Shown here: piece after piece, positions 42,901 to 51,757 of the stretch
How the letters are laid out: every line of letters starts with the position of its first letter
How positions within the stretch are numbered: position 1 is the first letter of the stretch
Assembly: GCF_009933135.1 (NCBI RefSeq)
Contig: NZ_MAEH01000011.1
Location: forward strand, 1-64,000
Source of the DNA: Candidatus Enterococcus leclercqii
GTDB taxonomy: Bacteria; Bacillota; Bacilli; Lactobacillales; Enterococcaceae
Direction of reading: 5' to 3'
Length of the DNA: 64,000 nt
Made by a program: the position numbers and the translations under genes
Notes under the pieces: model-generated
What the model saw: the letters and a program-made list of their open reading frames with translations, nothing else
The model's database searches: none
Told to the model about the DNA's origin: nothing

Positions 42901-44276
42901 TATTTTTTATTCAGTTCACTATTGCGGTAGCCGTAAAAGACGTAAATCAAGGTGCCGATGACTACTGTAATGCCAAAGACCAGCCAGGTTATCGGCTTCA
43001 GGCGAGTCATTAAAAAGATACAACTGACTACTGATAAGATTGGCAAAAGGGGCACCAATGGCACTTTGAATTCCCCTTTTTTTGGAGGGCCCATTTGCTT
43101 ACGGAGCTTCAGCAAGCCTAGTCCCATCAGCGCCAAGTAAGATAGTGCCACGATATTGGTTAGTTCCGCTAAGATCTGTAGCGGAAAAGCTGCCGCAAAA
43201 AACAAGGCGAAGGCACCGGCTACCCAAGTTGCTTTTTTGGGGGTCCGATGTTTTGGATCAATCTCTTGCATGAATTTCGGCAAAAGTCCGTCTTTACTGA
43301 TCGCGTAAAGTAACCGCGCTAGAGAATACATCATGGAGATGGTCACCGTCAACAGCGTTAAAATCGCTCCAATGGCGATGACTGAGCCAATGAAATTATG
43401 TCCGACATAACGCATGGCAAATGCGACCGGATCGCTGATATTTAGCTTGTCGAAGGGCACAATTCCCGACAAAATTAAGGTTACGACAATGTAGAGGATG
43501 GTAGCGATAGCGATTGAACCGATAATTCCTCGGGGAACATCTCGCTGCGGATTTTTGACTTCCTCGGCAGCCATGGCTACGGCATCAAAGCCCAAAAAGG
43601 CAAAAAATACCAACGCTGCACCATCGAAGACCCCCTTTGCACCAAAAGGCATAAAAGGTTGCCAGTTGCTGGGCTTCACAAAGAAGATTCCCACTAGGAT
43701 AAACAATGCGATAATCCCAAATTTAACCCAAACCATCGCGTTGTTCAGGCGCAGCGCCTTTTTGGCTTCCTGGGTGACCCAGACAGTCACAAAGATTACC
43801 ACCAAGCCAGCAATCAAATCAATGTAAGTACCGCGAGCCGGATCATAGCCTGCTGTCAAAGCAGTCGGCAGATGGATACCAATACTATTGAGAAATCCCT
43901 GAAGATACCCTGACCAGCCGGAAGCTACGGAAGAAACGGCCAGCATGAATTCACACAACAAAAACCAACCGGCATACCAAGCCACGACTTCCCCGAAGAC
44001 TACATATAAATAGGAATAAGGGCCTCCCAATATCGGCACCCGCGAAGCAAATTCAGCAAAGCACAGTCCTGACAATACCACCACAAAGGCGGCCACCACA
44101 AAAGAAAGCGACAACGCCGGTCCGGCATAAACAGCGGTGGCCTGACCAGTGATCACAAAAATCCCCGTCCCAATAATCGCACCGATCCCCAACATAATCA
44201 GATCTTTCAGGGTCAGCGTCCGCTTCATTCCCCCGCGCTCTTCAACATCAAACGTTTTTTTACGAAACAGATCCAT
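42900..44276 (-). CDS. APC-superfamily amino acid permease (cationic amino acid transporter type)
   Basis: A 458-residue transporter with 12 or more membrane helices. Signatures: MLGIGAIIGTGIFVITG in helix 1, GGPYSYLYVVFGE, and FFAFLGFDAVAMAAEEVKNPQRDVPRGI, all typical of the CAT/YfnA branch of the APC superfamily. ATG at 44276 follows AAGGGGA; an in-frame GTG 18 bases earlier is less likely. Substrate, perhaps a basic or branched amino acid, is inferred. It lies 50 bases after the sugar-uptake gene on the same strand and could be cotranscribed with it. Confidence 0.88.
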   Translation of the reverse strand: MDLFRKKTFDVEERGGMKRTLTLKDLIMLGIGAIIGTGIFVITGQATAVYAGPALSLSFVVAAFVVVLSGLCFAEFASRVPILGGPYSYLYVVFGEVVAWYAGWFLLCEFMLAVSSVASGWSGYLQGFLNSIGIHLPTALTAGYDPARGTYIDLIAGLVVIFVTVWVTQEAKKALRLNNAMVWVKFGIIALFILVGIFFVKPSNWQPFMPFGAKGVFDGAALVFFAFLGFDAVAMAAEEVKNPQRDVPRGIIGSIAIATILYIVVTLILSGIVPFDKLNISDPVAFAMRYVGHNFIGSVIAIGAILTLLTVTISMMYSLARLLYAISKDGLLPKFMQEIDPKHRTPKKATWVAGAFALFFAAAFPLQILAELTNIVALSYLALMGLGLLKLRKQMGPPKKGEFKVPLVPLLPILSVVSCIFLMTRLKPITWLVFGITVVIGTLIYVFYGYRNSELNKK

Positions 44277-44326
44277 ATTCTTCCCCTTACTCACCAGCAG
44301 CTTTTATACTGCCATTCTTTTAATAA

Positions 44327-45199
44327 TTATATACTCTTCATATATCCTAAAAGAATACCACCGCCGATGACAAAAAGGCAACCTAAAACAACATAAACCA
44401 GTTCTTTTTTCGTCTTGCGTTCCCCTAATAAGAAGATGCCTCCCAAAGTGGAAATAATGATCCCCATCTGTGACAAAGAGAAGCTGACTGCCAATCCTAA
44501 TGATTGAATTCCCATCAGCATGCAGACATTTCCCAGTCCCCACAATAAACCAGTTGCGTTATTTTTTAAAACGTAGCGGTCATAGCGAATATCCCCTAGA
44601 GTAAATAAGAACGCCCCAGCTACCATTCCCACACTTTGAGGCAAGATGACCGCTGCTGGATCCAAGTCAGCCCAAGTCAAAATAATCGTGTAGGCGCCAT
44701 AGCCCAGCGTAGAAATCAGCAGTGCCCGAAATCCTTTGCCGAAATCAAACATTTTTTGTCCCGCCGGCAATAACTTTTCCCGATCAAGATCTTGACGTGA
44801 CGTATAATAAGAACCAATCATCAAGAGAGCCAAAGCAAGTCCTCCCAACAAAAAATCGCCGCTTTTACGCCACTCACCGAACAATACAGCACCGGCGATT
44901 GTATTCAAAATCAACTGCATTCCAGTTGATACCGGCAGTGCCACTGAGATGCCCATGTGATGCATCCCCTGAAACTGGCCTTTTTGCCCAATACTCCAAA
45001 AAACACCCGACAAAAAGCCAAAAAGAACTGTGGCTAACGTCATCGTCGGCTGCAATACAAAAAATACCACGATAGAAAAGAAAAACGCCCCAATGGTCAT
45101 ACCCAGCGTCTGTTGGTTCGGCGAGCCGCCCATCTTGCCGCTAACCAGCGCCGTGCTGCCCCAAGCAAACATTGGGACTAAAGCTATCAATAATTCCAC
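44327..45199 (-). CDS. GRP/RbsU-GlcU family sugar transporter
   Basis: A 290-residue membrane protein with ten helices of the drug/metabolite type, closest to the glucose/ribose porter family (RbsU, GlcU): opening LIALVPMFAWGSTALVSGKMGG and segment GQFQGMHHMGISVALPVSTGMQL are characteristic. These take up glucose or ribose by proton symport, outside the PTS. The start is GTG with AAGGAGAG upstream. The exact sugar is not determinable. Confidence 0.85.
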   Translation of the reverse strand: MELLIALVPMFAWGSTALVSGKMGGSPNQQTLGMTIGAFFFSIVVFFVLQPTMTLATVLFGFLSGVFWSIGQKGQFQGMHHMGISVALPVSTGMQLILNTIAGAVLFGEWRKSGDFLLGGLALALLMIGSYYTSRQDLDREKLLPAGQKMFDFGKGFRALLISTLGYGAYTIILTWADLDPAAVILPQSVGMVAGAFLFTLGDIRYDRYVLKNNATGLLWGLGNVCMLMGIQSLGLAVSFSLSQMGIIISTLGGIFLLGERKTKKELVYVVLGCLFVIGGGILLGYMKSI

Positions 45200-45800
45200 A
45201 ACAAAACTCTCCTTTTATTACGATCCTAATCGTTTTAATCACTGTGCAGCAAAAACGGCACTTCGCTAGTCTACCAGTGAAACCGTCTTCCTCTCAAGAA
45301 AAACTTTCAACTTATTTCAGAAACATCAAAAACTTTTCATGTAAATGAAGGGCTGTCCTATTTGGAGGAAGCTTACGTGTGTCTTAGCACCCCGTGTTGG
45401 CTAAATAGATAAAAAAAGACTTCTGCATCCCTCGATAGCTTTCTTTAGCTAGTTGTAAGTCCCATTTTCTCGATGACTATGTGCCTTTGCCAGGTGCTAT
45501 TAGCTGTTAGGTGCATGTCATTTTGGACTAAGTTCTATTTGATAGGTAAGGATAGCGTTATCACTTGTCCATGATATACTATTTGTACGCGTGGATATTC
45601 GAGTGAATCGAAGTAAGGTAGTTCTAGAGCTTGAAACTAGCCCAGCTCACGGTGTGAATTGATAGGGTTAGAATTCAACTTGTGACCACCAAGATATATC
45701 CGGAATAAGATGATTTTCCGAAAGCAGCAGATAGGTTCACTAAAAATCCCGAGCAAGTATTAAAGAAGTATTATGGTTATAATTTGGGGAGAAAAATGTT
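45200..45800. other. AT-rich 600-base gap without a recognised gene
   Basis: No supported coding frame, terminator or known RNA family was recognised. It contains one copy of a 22-base direct repeat (45421-45442) that recurs at 46637-46658, and a TATACT at about 45577. The segment 45590-45730 has several short self-complementary pieces and may be a non-coding RNA or the edge of an acquired islet. Undetermined. Confidence 0.4.
45421..45442 (+). repeat. Direct repeat flanking the phosphatase islet, left copy
   Basis: 22 bases opening TTCTGCATCCCTCGA and ending GCTTT, identical to 46637-46658 except one base (T/A at position 16). The copies lie 1.2 kb apart on either side of the phosphatase gene. 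Confidence 0.7.
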
Positions 45801-46358
45801 ATGAAAAGTGTCTATTTTGTTCGTCACTCAATAAGAGACTTTACTAATCGTGAAGAGCGACTAGCTCCATTAACCAGTGAGGGGCTTATGTTAGCAAGAC
45901 GTCTACAACCATTTTTTGCGGATAAAAAAATTTCGAATATCTATAGTAGTCCTTATCTCAGAGCCGTACAGACCATAGAACCCACTGCAGAATGGTTAGG
46001 GAAAACGGTCATTATCGAAGATGATCTCAGAGAAAGAGCTGTTGGTAAATGGTGCGACAATTTTTCAGAGTTTTCTACTAATCAGTGGAATGACTTTAAT
46101 TTTAAACTAGCTAATGGCGAGTCCTTAAATGAGGTACAACAACGCATTCTGCCGATTTACAATGAAATCATCAAAAAAAATGAAGCGAACATTATTATCA
46201 GTGGACATGGCACAGCATTATCTGCTCTATTTAATGAACTATTAGACGGTAAATTTGGTTTAGCAGAATTTAACAAAATGAAGATGCCTGATATTTATTG
46301 TGCAGAATATAAATTTGATTCTCTTACAAAATTCGAACATATTGAGAGGCCATTCTGA
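45801..46358 (+). CDS. Histidine phosphatase family protein
   Basis: A 185-residue member of the phosphoglycerate-mutase-like branch: RHS motif with phospho-acceptor His9, ISNIYSSPYLRAVQTIEPTA (second Arg), Glu in LRERAVGKW and the second His in ISGHGTAL. RHS replaces the common RHG. It probably dephosphorylates a small metabolite; substrate unknown. The gene is distinctly richer in A+T than its neighbours and is flanked by a 22-base direct repeat, suggesting a recently acquired islet. A weak purine-rich site (GGGGAG) precedes the ATG. Confidence 0.82.
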   Translation: MKSVYFVRHSIRDFTNREERLAPLTSEGLMLARRLQPFFADKKISNIYSSPYLRAVQTIEPTAEWLGKTVIIEDDLRERAVGKWCDNFSEFSTNQWNDFNFKLANGESLNEVQQRILPIYNEIIKKNEANIIISGHGTALSALFNELLDGKFGLAEFNKMKMPDIYCAEYKFDSLTKFEHIERPF

Positions 46359-46579
46359 CAGCTGAAATATCAAGAAAGGAATCAAAATAGGTATAGCTTA
46401 TTTTGCAAGTGTTATAAGTAATCTCGGATCACTTTAAGATTTGTTGAATTGGACTCTTCTTGAGCACTTTGTAAGAACACAACTTTCTTAACTTATAATT
46501 ACTCACATACAGACTATCAGCAGTCGAAAGTTTCTGTCGGATGAACATTCTAAAATGCTTAAAAAATTTGATTCAGCAA

Positions 46580-46613
46580 TAAAAAAACAGGTCATATCTG
46601 ACCTGTTTTTTAT
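46580..46613. terminator. Bidirectional terminator
   Basis: AAAAAACAGGTCA-tatc-TGACCTGTTTTTT, a perfect stem with A/T tails on both sides, between convergent units. Confidence 0.85.
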
Positions 46614-46636
46614 TGACTGTTGATATCGAAATACAT

Positions 46637-46658
46637 TTCTGCATCCCTCGAAAGCTTT
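46637..46658 (+). repeat. Direct repeat flanking the phosphatase islet, right copy
   Basis: One-mismatch copy of 45421-45442. Here it is followed by GCAGAA, which can pair back with its own TTCTGC start. Confidence 0.7.
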
Positions 46659-46688
46659 GCAGAAGTCTGATATTCCATAAAATAAGAT

Positions 46689-47714
46689 TTACTTTTTATC
46701 TTGGTAATAAGCCAGGTACGGAAAATACAGCTGCATTTGGGTACCTACACCCGTAGCTGATTTAGCGGTCAACTGTAGCCCTAGTTGGTGAGCCAAGTTG
46801 CGAGCCAGATACAAGCCTAAACCGGTGGAATGCATCTCAGAATAGCGGCCGTTCTGACCGGTAAAGCCCTTGTCGAAGATTCTTCGCAAGTCTTCTGCAG
46901 GAATTCCGATTCCAGTATCAGCGATAGTCAGGGCCACTCCTTTGACTTTCTTTTCGATAGTGATAGTGACCTTGCCATTTTCCGGCGTATACTTGATGGC
47001 ATTACTCAGCAATTGTTGCAAAATAAACCCCAGCCACTTGCCATCAGTAAGGACATTTTGATCTTCTCCCACTACTTCATACCGAATATTTCGCTGGATG
47101 AAATAATTGGCATTGCTGCGAATGATTGGCAAAATCACTTCTTTCAGCGATGTGTCGCGAATCAGATAATCCTTGGAGAAGTTGTCCAAACGCGAATAAT
47201 ACAATACCTGCTCCACATAGCCATCAATCTTCCCCAATTCATTTTCTAGCATCATGTACTTGTCATCGGGAATATCAAATTCCATCGAGCGCAGTAGCAG
47301 TTGAGAAGCCGCTAACGGTACTTTGATCTCGTGAACCCAGGAATCGATGTAATCTTTTTGTTCCTCTTGCCCTGCCACGATTTCTTGCATCATGCTTTGA
47401 TGCTCGCGAATGACTTGGTTGATAAACGTCTGTTGCAGTTCTTCTTCGTCGCTGCGAGCACCAGTAAGGTAATTTTGCATCGCGCTCTGATCGGCTTTCA
47501 GCTCCAACTTCTGCCACCAGATGCGCTTAGAAAAATAATTGTACACCAACATGATGACTAATAGGACGCCTTCCATCAAAGCCAGATAACCGACTGTTCC
47601 CCAATCCAGCCCAATCCCAGGAGATAGCCACAGCACAAAAGCGGTCAATAGAACAAATACTACCCAACCCACCAGCACCAGTTTTCGATCTTTCAGATAG
47701 CGCCAAAAGGACAT
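46689..47714 (-). CDS. Intramembrane-sensing histidine kinase (BceS-like)
   Basis: A 341-residue kinase with two close N-terminal helices (about 12-31 and 40-60) and almost no extracellular loop, the hallmark of Bce-type kinases. H-box WVHEIKVPL (His128), N-box LLSNAIKYT, G-boxes ADTGIGIP and STGLGLYLA. Such kinases respond to cell-wall antibiotics through a partner BceAB-type transporter that acts as the true sensor. No such transporter is next to it here. It follows the response regulator by 29 bases in the same unit. Confidence 0.9.
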   Translation of the reverse strand: MSFWRYLKDRKLVLVGWVVFVLLTAFVLWLSPGIGLDWGTVGYLALMEGVLLVIMLVYNYFSKRIWWQKLELKADQSAMQNYLTGARSDEEELQQTFINQVIREHQSMMQEIVAGQEEQKDYIDSWVHEIKVPLAASQLLLRSMEFDIPDDKYMMLENELGKIDGYVEQVLYYSRLDNFSKDYLIRDTSLKEVILPIIRSNANYFIQRNIRYEVVGEDQNVLTDGKWLGFILQQLLSNAIKYTPENGKVTITIEKKVKGVALTIADTGIGIPAEDLRRIFDKGFTGQNGRYSEMHSTGLGLYLARNLAHQLGLQLTAKSATGVGTQMQLYFPYLAYYQDKK

Positions 47715-47743
47715 CTTTACCCCCGCCTTTTATTTTCTCATAT

Positions 47744-48418
47744 TCAGGGAACGATGTAGCCTTGTCCCACCTTCGTTTCGATATACCCCGTCAGACCCGC
47801 CTGCTCGATTTTGCGCCGCAGCCGATTGATATTAACGGTTAGTGTGTTGTCATCTACGAAACGTTCATCATCCCACAACGCCCGCAAGAGTTTTTCCCGC
47901 GACAAGATTTTGCCACGATTTTTCAAAAGGATATACAACAAACGATACTCATTTTTCGACAAATCAATGATTTCACCATTGACTTCGGCTGTGCTATTGT
48001 CCACATTTAAGGTCAAGCCGTTGTGATTCAAAGTTTCAGTTGTACCACTGGAGTAGTTGTACGAACGTCGCAACAAGGCGTTAATTTTAGCAATCAGCAC
48101 ATCGATTTCAAAAGGCTTGGTGACAAAATCATCTGCCCCCATATTCATAGCCATGATCATGTCCATATTGGTGTTGCGGCTTGAGATGAAGATAATCGGC
48201 ACCTGTGACACTTCTCGAATTTTTTGACACCAGTAATAGCCGTCAAATACCGGCAAATTGATGTCCAAAAGTACCAACTGTGGCTCTTGCTCCTGAAAAT
48301 CGTCAAAAACCTGATTGAAATCGGTAGTCCCAAAAACTTCAAACTGCCATTTCTTCAATTCCTCCATGATTAATTGGCGGATGACCCCCTCGTCTTCCAC
48401 CACCATGATTTTTGCCAT
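47744..48418 (-). CDS. OmpR-family response regulator (BceR-like)
   Basis: A 224-residue regulator: receiver domain with phospho-acceptor Asp52 (LLDINLP) and KPF, then a winged-helix domain (about 125-224; LSKNEYRLLYILLKNRGKILSREKLLRALW, VDDNTLTVNINRLRRKIE). ATG at 48418 has GGAGG upstream. Paired with the intramembrane-sensing kinase; together they probably control cell-envelope antibiotic defence genes located elsewhere. Confidence 0.9.
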   Translation of the reverse strand: MAKIMVVEDEGVIRQLIMEELKKWQFEVFGTTDFNQVFDDFQEQEPQLVLLDINLPVFDGYYWCQKIREVSQVPIIFISSRNTNMDMIMAMNMGADDFVTKPFEIDVLIAKINALLRRSYNYSSGTTETLNHNGLTLNVDNSTAEVNGEIIDLSKNEYRLLYILLKNRGKILSREKLLRALWDDERFVDDNTLTVNINRLRRKIEQAGLTGYIETKVGQGYIVP

Positions 48419-48886
48419 TGCCGCTTCCTCCTTCATTTTCTTTACAGCTGCAATCCTTGCAACTGACTTTCTGTTCTAATTTAACGGACATTTCCTAAAA
48501 AAACATCCTGCTTTGGTCTGATTCTTCCCCTGCATAAGGTACACTTTCTAAATCACCGGCACCAATTGCTTTGACCATTCTCAAAAAAACATGTTCTCAT
48601 CACTGTGAATGACTCATCTATGACGGCTACGCTTCTTTTCCTCCGAAAATAGCTGCGAAAGCCTCAGTCTCACCACACTAAGAGTACCAAAAAAAACCGC
48701 TCCCGCCAAACAACGAAGATCAGCAAAAAAGCAGCTTCCATTGGTTCTCCTCTTGCAGCTGAAGACAACATTGCCGAAAGTAAAAAGAGTGCCACTACAA
48801 GTTCATGATAGTTGACTTCTTCGTCGCAACATGGGATACTGCACAAGTAGTTAGCCGGCTAACCATAAACAGAAAAGAGTTTACCT
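48419..48886. other. Intergenic region with a possible small hydrophobic peptide frame
   Basis: A 468-base divergent gap. It must hold promoters for the BceR-like unit and the MarR unit. A minus-strand short frame at 48670-48741 is listed separately; the frame stays open upstream to about 48850, so a decayed membrane protein is also possible. Confidence 0.4.
48670..48741 (-). CDS. Possible 23-residue hydrophobic peptide
   Basis: A short frame opens MEAAFLLIFVVWRERFF and ends LVLLVW. GAGGAG lies five to six bases before its ATG, an ideal ribosome binding site. It is strongly hydrophobic with a central RER, so it would insert in or lie on the membrane. It could equally be the tail of a decayed two-helix protein, as the same frame is open for 35 codons upstream without a good start. 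Confidence 0.3.
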   Translation of the reverse strand: MEAAFLLIFVVWRERFFLVLLVW

Positions 48887-49408
48887 ATGGAAAAATTTAC
48901 TTTTGTTGACCGCCCCAGCAATCAGCGAATCCAAGTAATGAATGACGTTTCAGAGATGGATTCAACGATATCAGAATTATTTATTGATTTTCAGTGGACC
49001 TACCGCAATATGCAAAAGGTCTACGATAGCGTGCTAGATAAAAATGATCTGAGTGAATCGAGATTTATTATCCTGATGTTTTTGAAGAATGCACCTAATT
49101 ATGAATTGTTGCCCTCGGTTATTTCTGAAAAATTAGGCGCCACCCGTGCTACCGTCAGCAAGTTATTAACTGCCATGACCCACAAAGGCTGGATCATCAA
49201 AAACAGCTCACCCTCTGACAAGCGATCGGTGCCTGTACAGCTAACCGACGCAGGTATGGCCGTCTTGGAAGCTTTTTTACCAAAGAATTTCCAAACGGTT
49301 CATCTTTTACTTGGTGATTTGACTGCTGAGGAGAGAGCGCAATTTTCCTATCTACTCGGAAAAATCAAACAAAGTACCGAAAAATATACCTTAGAAATGG
49401 AGCAATAA
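48887..49408 (+). CDS. MarR-family transcriptional regulator
   Basis: A 173-residue winged-helix regulator with an N-terminal extension. The DNA-binding part is clear: LSESRFIILMFLKNAPNYELLPSVISEKLGATRATVSKLL, then SDKRSVPVQLTDAG in the wing. Two Asp/Arg wing residues typical of MarR are present. It is followed after three bases by a rhodanese-like gene in the same unit, so it may respond to a reactive sulfur, oxidant or phenolic signal; this is inference. Confidence 0.87.
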   Translation: MEKFTFVDRPSNQRIQVMNDVSEMDSTISELFIDFQWTYRNMQKVYDSVLDKNDLSESRFIILMFLKNAPNYELLPSVISEKLGATRATVSKLLTAMTHKGWIIKNSSPSDKRSVPVQLTDAGMAVLEAFLPKNFQTVHLLLGDLTAEERAQFSYLLGKIKQSTEKYTLEMEQ

Positions 49409-49411
49409 AGC

Positions 49412-49774
49412 ATGCAAACTAAAAAAATTGAACTACTTGAAACCTATCTGAGCTTATACATCGATCACTTCACTGTCTTGGAAAATCTTGAAAAGACCGA
49501 TTCCCCTTATGTAGTTTTGGATGTTCGAAATGCCCCGGCGCAAGTTAAAAAAGATCAGATAAAAAATGCTGTTGCTATGCCTGCAAAAGATTTGGCCAAC
49601 CACTTAGCTGAATTAGACAAAAGCAAAACTTATGTCGTCTATGATTGGACTGGCGGCACAACCTTAGGCAAGACAGCGTTACTGATTTTATTATCAAACG
49701 ATTTTGAAGCTTACGAACTAGCCGGTGCCCTCGAAGGCTGGAAAGGCATGAACTTGCCAATTGAAAGTCTGTAA
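49412..49774 (+). CDS. Rhodanese-like domain protein lacking the catalytic Cys
   Basis: A 120-residue single rhodanese domain: VVLDVRNAP, then the active-site loop and LAGALEGWKGMNLPI at the C-terminus. Active rhodaneses have Cys opening the loop after a VVYC strand; here the strand reads VVYD, with Asp78 in its place, and the loop (WTGGTTLGKT) is Gly/Thr rich. Sulfurtransferase activity is therefore unlikely; a binding or regulatory role is inferred. GGAG overlaps the MarR stop region just upstream of the ATG, indicating coupling. Confidence 0.82.
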   Translation: MQTKKIELLETYLSLYIDHFTVLENLEKTDSPYVVLDVRNAPAQVKKDQIKNAVAMPAKDLANHLAELDKSKTYVVYDWTGGTTLGKTALLILLSNDFEAYELAGALEGWKGMNLPIESL

Positions 49775-49856
49775 AACTAAAAAATCACCACGTATCTATA
49801 TGAAGAGGTTATGAGTCTCCTCCAGTCATCAGCCTCTAAAGCGAACAGTATCAAAA

Positions 49857-49905
49857 GCCAAGCATCTTCCACAGTCTTTTATTGGAAGTTACTTGGCTTT
49901 TACTT
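49857..49905 (+). terminator. Terminator after MarR-rhodanese unit, copy C of the repeat hairpin
   Basis: AGCCAAG..CTTCCA pairs with TGGAAGT.ACTTGGCT and is followed by TTTTAC. Arms, loop length and flanks match the hairpin at 7191-7236 read on its minus strand (AGCCAAG, CTTCCAC, ACTTGGCTTTT, CTTGT). It lies 83 bases beyond the rhodanese stop. Confidence 0.7.
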
Positions 49906-49952
49906 GTTAAAAACTTTAAATGTGGGCTTGTTATCTTTACCAACAGTATTTT

Positions 49953-51719
49953 TTATGCATACCACTCGCTCTGAGCCAGATACAACTTCTTGTATTCCCC
50001 ATCCTTGTTTATCAATTCCTGATGAAGACCGGTTTCAATAATCTGTCCCTCCTTCATCACAATGATCTGATCAGCAAACTTACTCAGTCCAACCTTATGG
50101 GAAATAATAATTCTAGTCTGATCGTGATCTTTTGCCATAAAACGAGTAAAAATATCATTTTCAATCAGCGGATCCAGTGCACTGGTCGGTTCATCAAGAA
50201 TGACCAGTGCACTATCTCTAAAGTTGCCGCGGGCGATTGCCAGTTTCTGCCACTGACCTCCAGAAAGTTCGATTCCGTCATATTCTTTCCCAAGTTTCGT
50301 GTTCATCGCTATTTCCGTCTTTTCAGGATCTGCCAACTTTAGATTTGCCATGATTGAATCAAACGTAGGCTTTGGTAAATCTTTATCTAGCTGAGAGATT
50401 TGAATATTTTCCTTTACGGTCAGATACAGCTTCATGAAGTCTTGGTTTACAACACTGATTTTTTCATGCCATGAGCTCTCAGGACTCAAAGGCATCTTGT
50501 CTACTGTGACACCACCGCAGTTTGGTACATATAGATTCTGGATAATCCGGCTTAACGTGGATTTTCCTGAACCGTTCTCCCCAAGAATTACCACTGTACT
50601 TCCTTTTTTTATCGACAGGTTGATTCGTTTCAAAGCAGCTGATTTTCCGGAGGGATAGGTAAAGGATACCTCTGACAATTGGATTTCATCAGAAAATACG
50701 GCAGCTTTTTCCCTTCCGACAGCCACTTCCGGCAGATTAAGAAAATCAAAGTAATCGGCAGCATAGCGGATCAAATCCGGCAAGAACGCCAATTCCGTCA
50801 GAAACTCCTTAGTTTTTGCCTGCACATTTGAGAAGGCATTTATACAGGAACCAAAAACAGCCACCGTAATTGCTCCCTGAACTGCTAACAAAATTGACAG
50901 GAAAATGCTTAAGACGAACCCTGTTACTTTGATTACATCGCAGACAAACAGTGACTTGACTTCTTTTTTGTAAAAGTGCCACTCTTCATTGAGAACCTCT
51001 TGTTTGACTGCTTCATACTTCTCAATCAGATAATGGTCGCAGCCGAAAACACGGATTTCCTTGCCCGCTTCTTTTTCACAAAATAATGACCAGAGATACT
51101 CTAACATTCGTTCTTTCTTTGCCTGATGGTATTTCATGTAATAAAATTCTTTTCCACGAAGGAAGCTGATAATCAGATAGGGTATCACGCTCAAAATACA
51201 AATTGGAAGGAAGAATACTGAAAACTGCATCAGTGTCAGGCTAAGGGAGATCACAGATACCAAAGCACAGCCGCAAACAGTCGCAGACATAAACAACTGA
51301 CTGAGTTTTTCATACTCAATACACTCCATTGCTCTTTTTTGTTTATCTAGCACATCCGGATTTTCAAAGTCGATCAGCGGCAGTCGGGCGGCTTTCTCAG
51401 ACAAGTTGATTCGGGCATAGCTAATGTACTTTTCATAGACTCCCATATTGATCACCAAATTAGAGATCAGTTCAAAAATTTGCTGGGTAAAATAAATTCC
51501 GAAAACCGCGACGCTCCAAAAGATAACTTTATTGAACTGAGCATCTTCCCCATTGCTAAATGCTAATACACTATTCAGTAGACTCGTGGTTACCATTACA
51601 ATGGCGGTGGGAATTAGCGCTTCTAATACATAATAGAAAATCATCAAACCGCTTGAAAATGGTGCGATTTTAAATGACAATCCGACGGTTCGAAAGAGAA
51701 CTGCTGCTTTTGTTTTCAT
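49953..51719 (-). CDS. Lantibiotic-exporter-type ABC half-transporter, second of Rgg-linked pair
   Basis: A 588-residue half-exporter: membrane domain (about 10-310) and ATPase domain with Walker A GENGSGKST, signature LSGGQWQK, Walker B VILDEPTSALD and H-loop ISHK. SGGQWQ is the signature form of NisT/SpaT-type lantibiotic and lasso-peptide exporters, so a peptide cargo is likely. No C39 peptidase domain is fused, so any leader would be cut elsewhere. ATG at 51719 follows GGAGG. It lies 38 bases after its partner gene on the same strand, in a unit divergent from an Rgg regulator. Confidence 0.85.
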   Translation of the reverse strand: MKTKAAVLFRTVGLSFKIAPFSSGLMIFYYVLEALIPTAIVMVTTSLLNSVLAFSNGEDAQFNKVIFWSVAVFGIYFTQQIFELISNLVINMGVYEKYISYARINLSEKAARLPLIDFENPDVLDKQKRAMECIEYEKLSQLFMSATVCGCALVSVISLSLTLMQFSVFFLPICILSVIPYLIISFLRGKEFYYMKYHQAKKERMLEYLWSLFCEKEAGKEIRVFGCDHYLIEKYEAVKQEVLNEEWHFYKKEVKSLFVCDVIKVTGFVLSIFLSILLAVQGAITVAVFGSCINAFSNVQAKTKEFLTELAFLPDLIRYAADYFDFLNLPEVAVGREKAAVFSDEIQLSEVSFTYPSGKSAALKRINLSIKKGSTVVILGENGSGKSTLSRIIQNLYVPNCGGVTVDKMPLSPESSWHEKISVVNQDFMKLYLTVKENIQISQLDKDLPKPTFDSIMANLKLADPEKTEIAMNTKLGKEYDGIELSGGQWQKLAIARGNFRDSALVILDEPTSALDPLIENDIFTRFMAKDHDQTRIIISHKVGLSKFADQIIVMKEGQIIETGLHQELINKDGEYKKLYLAQSEWYA

Positions 51720-51757
51720 ATATCCTCCAGTTTGTCTTTGATAAGTTCGCAAACTTA

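Larger units (their letters stand above)
46359..46688. other. Intergenic region with terminator and repeat
   Basis: A 330-base gap between convergent genes. It contains a strong terminator (46580-46613) and the right copy of the direct repeat (46637-46658). No gene was seen. Confidence 0.5.

Noticed and set aside
45600-45760. T-box leader upstream of the histidine phosphatase gene
   Set aside because: No T-box consensus, specifier loop or terminator/antiterminator pair was found.
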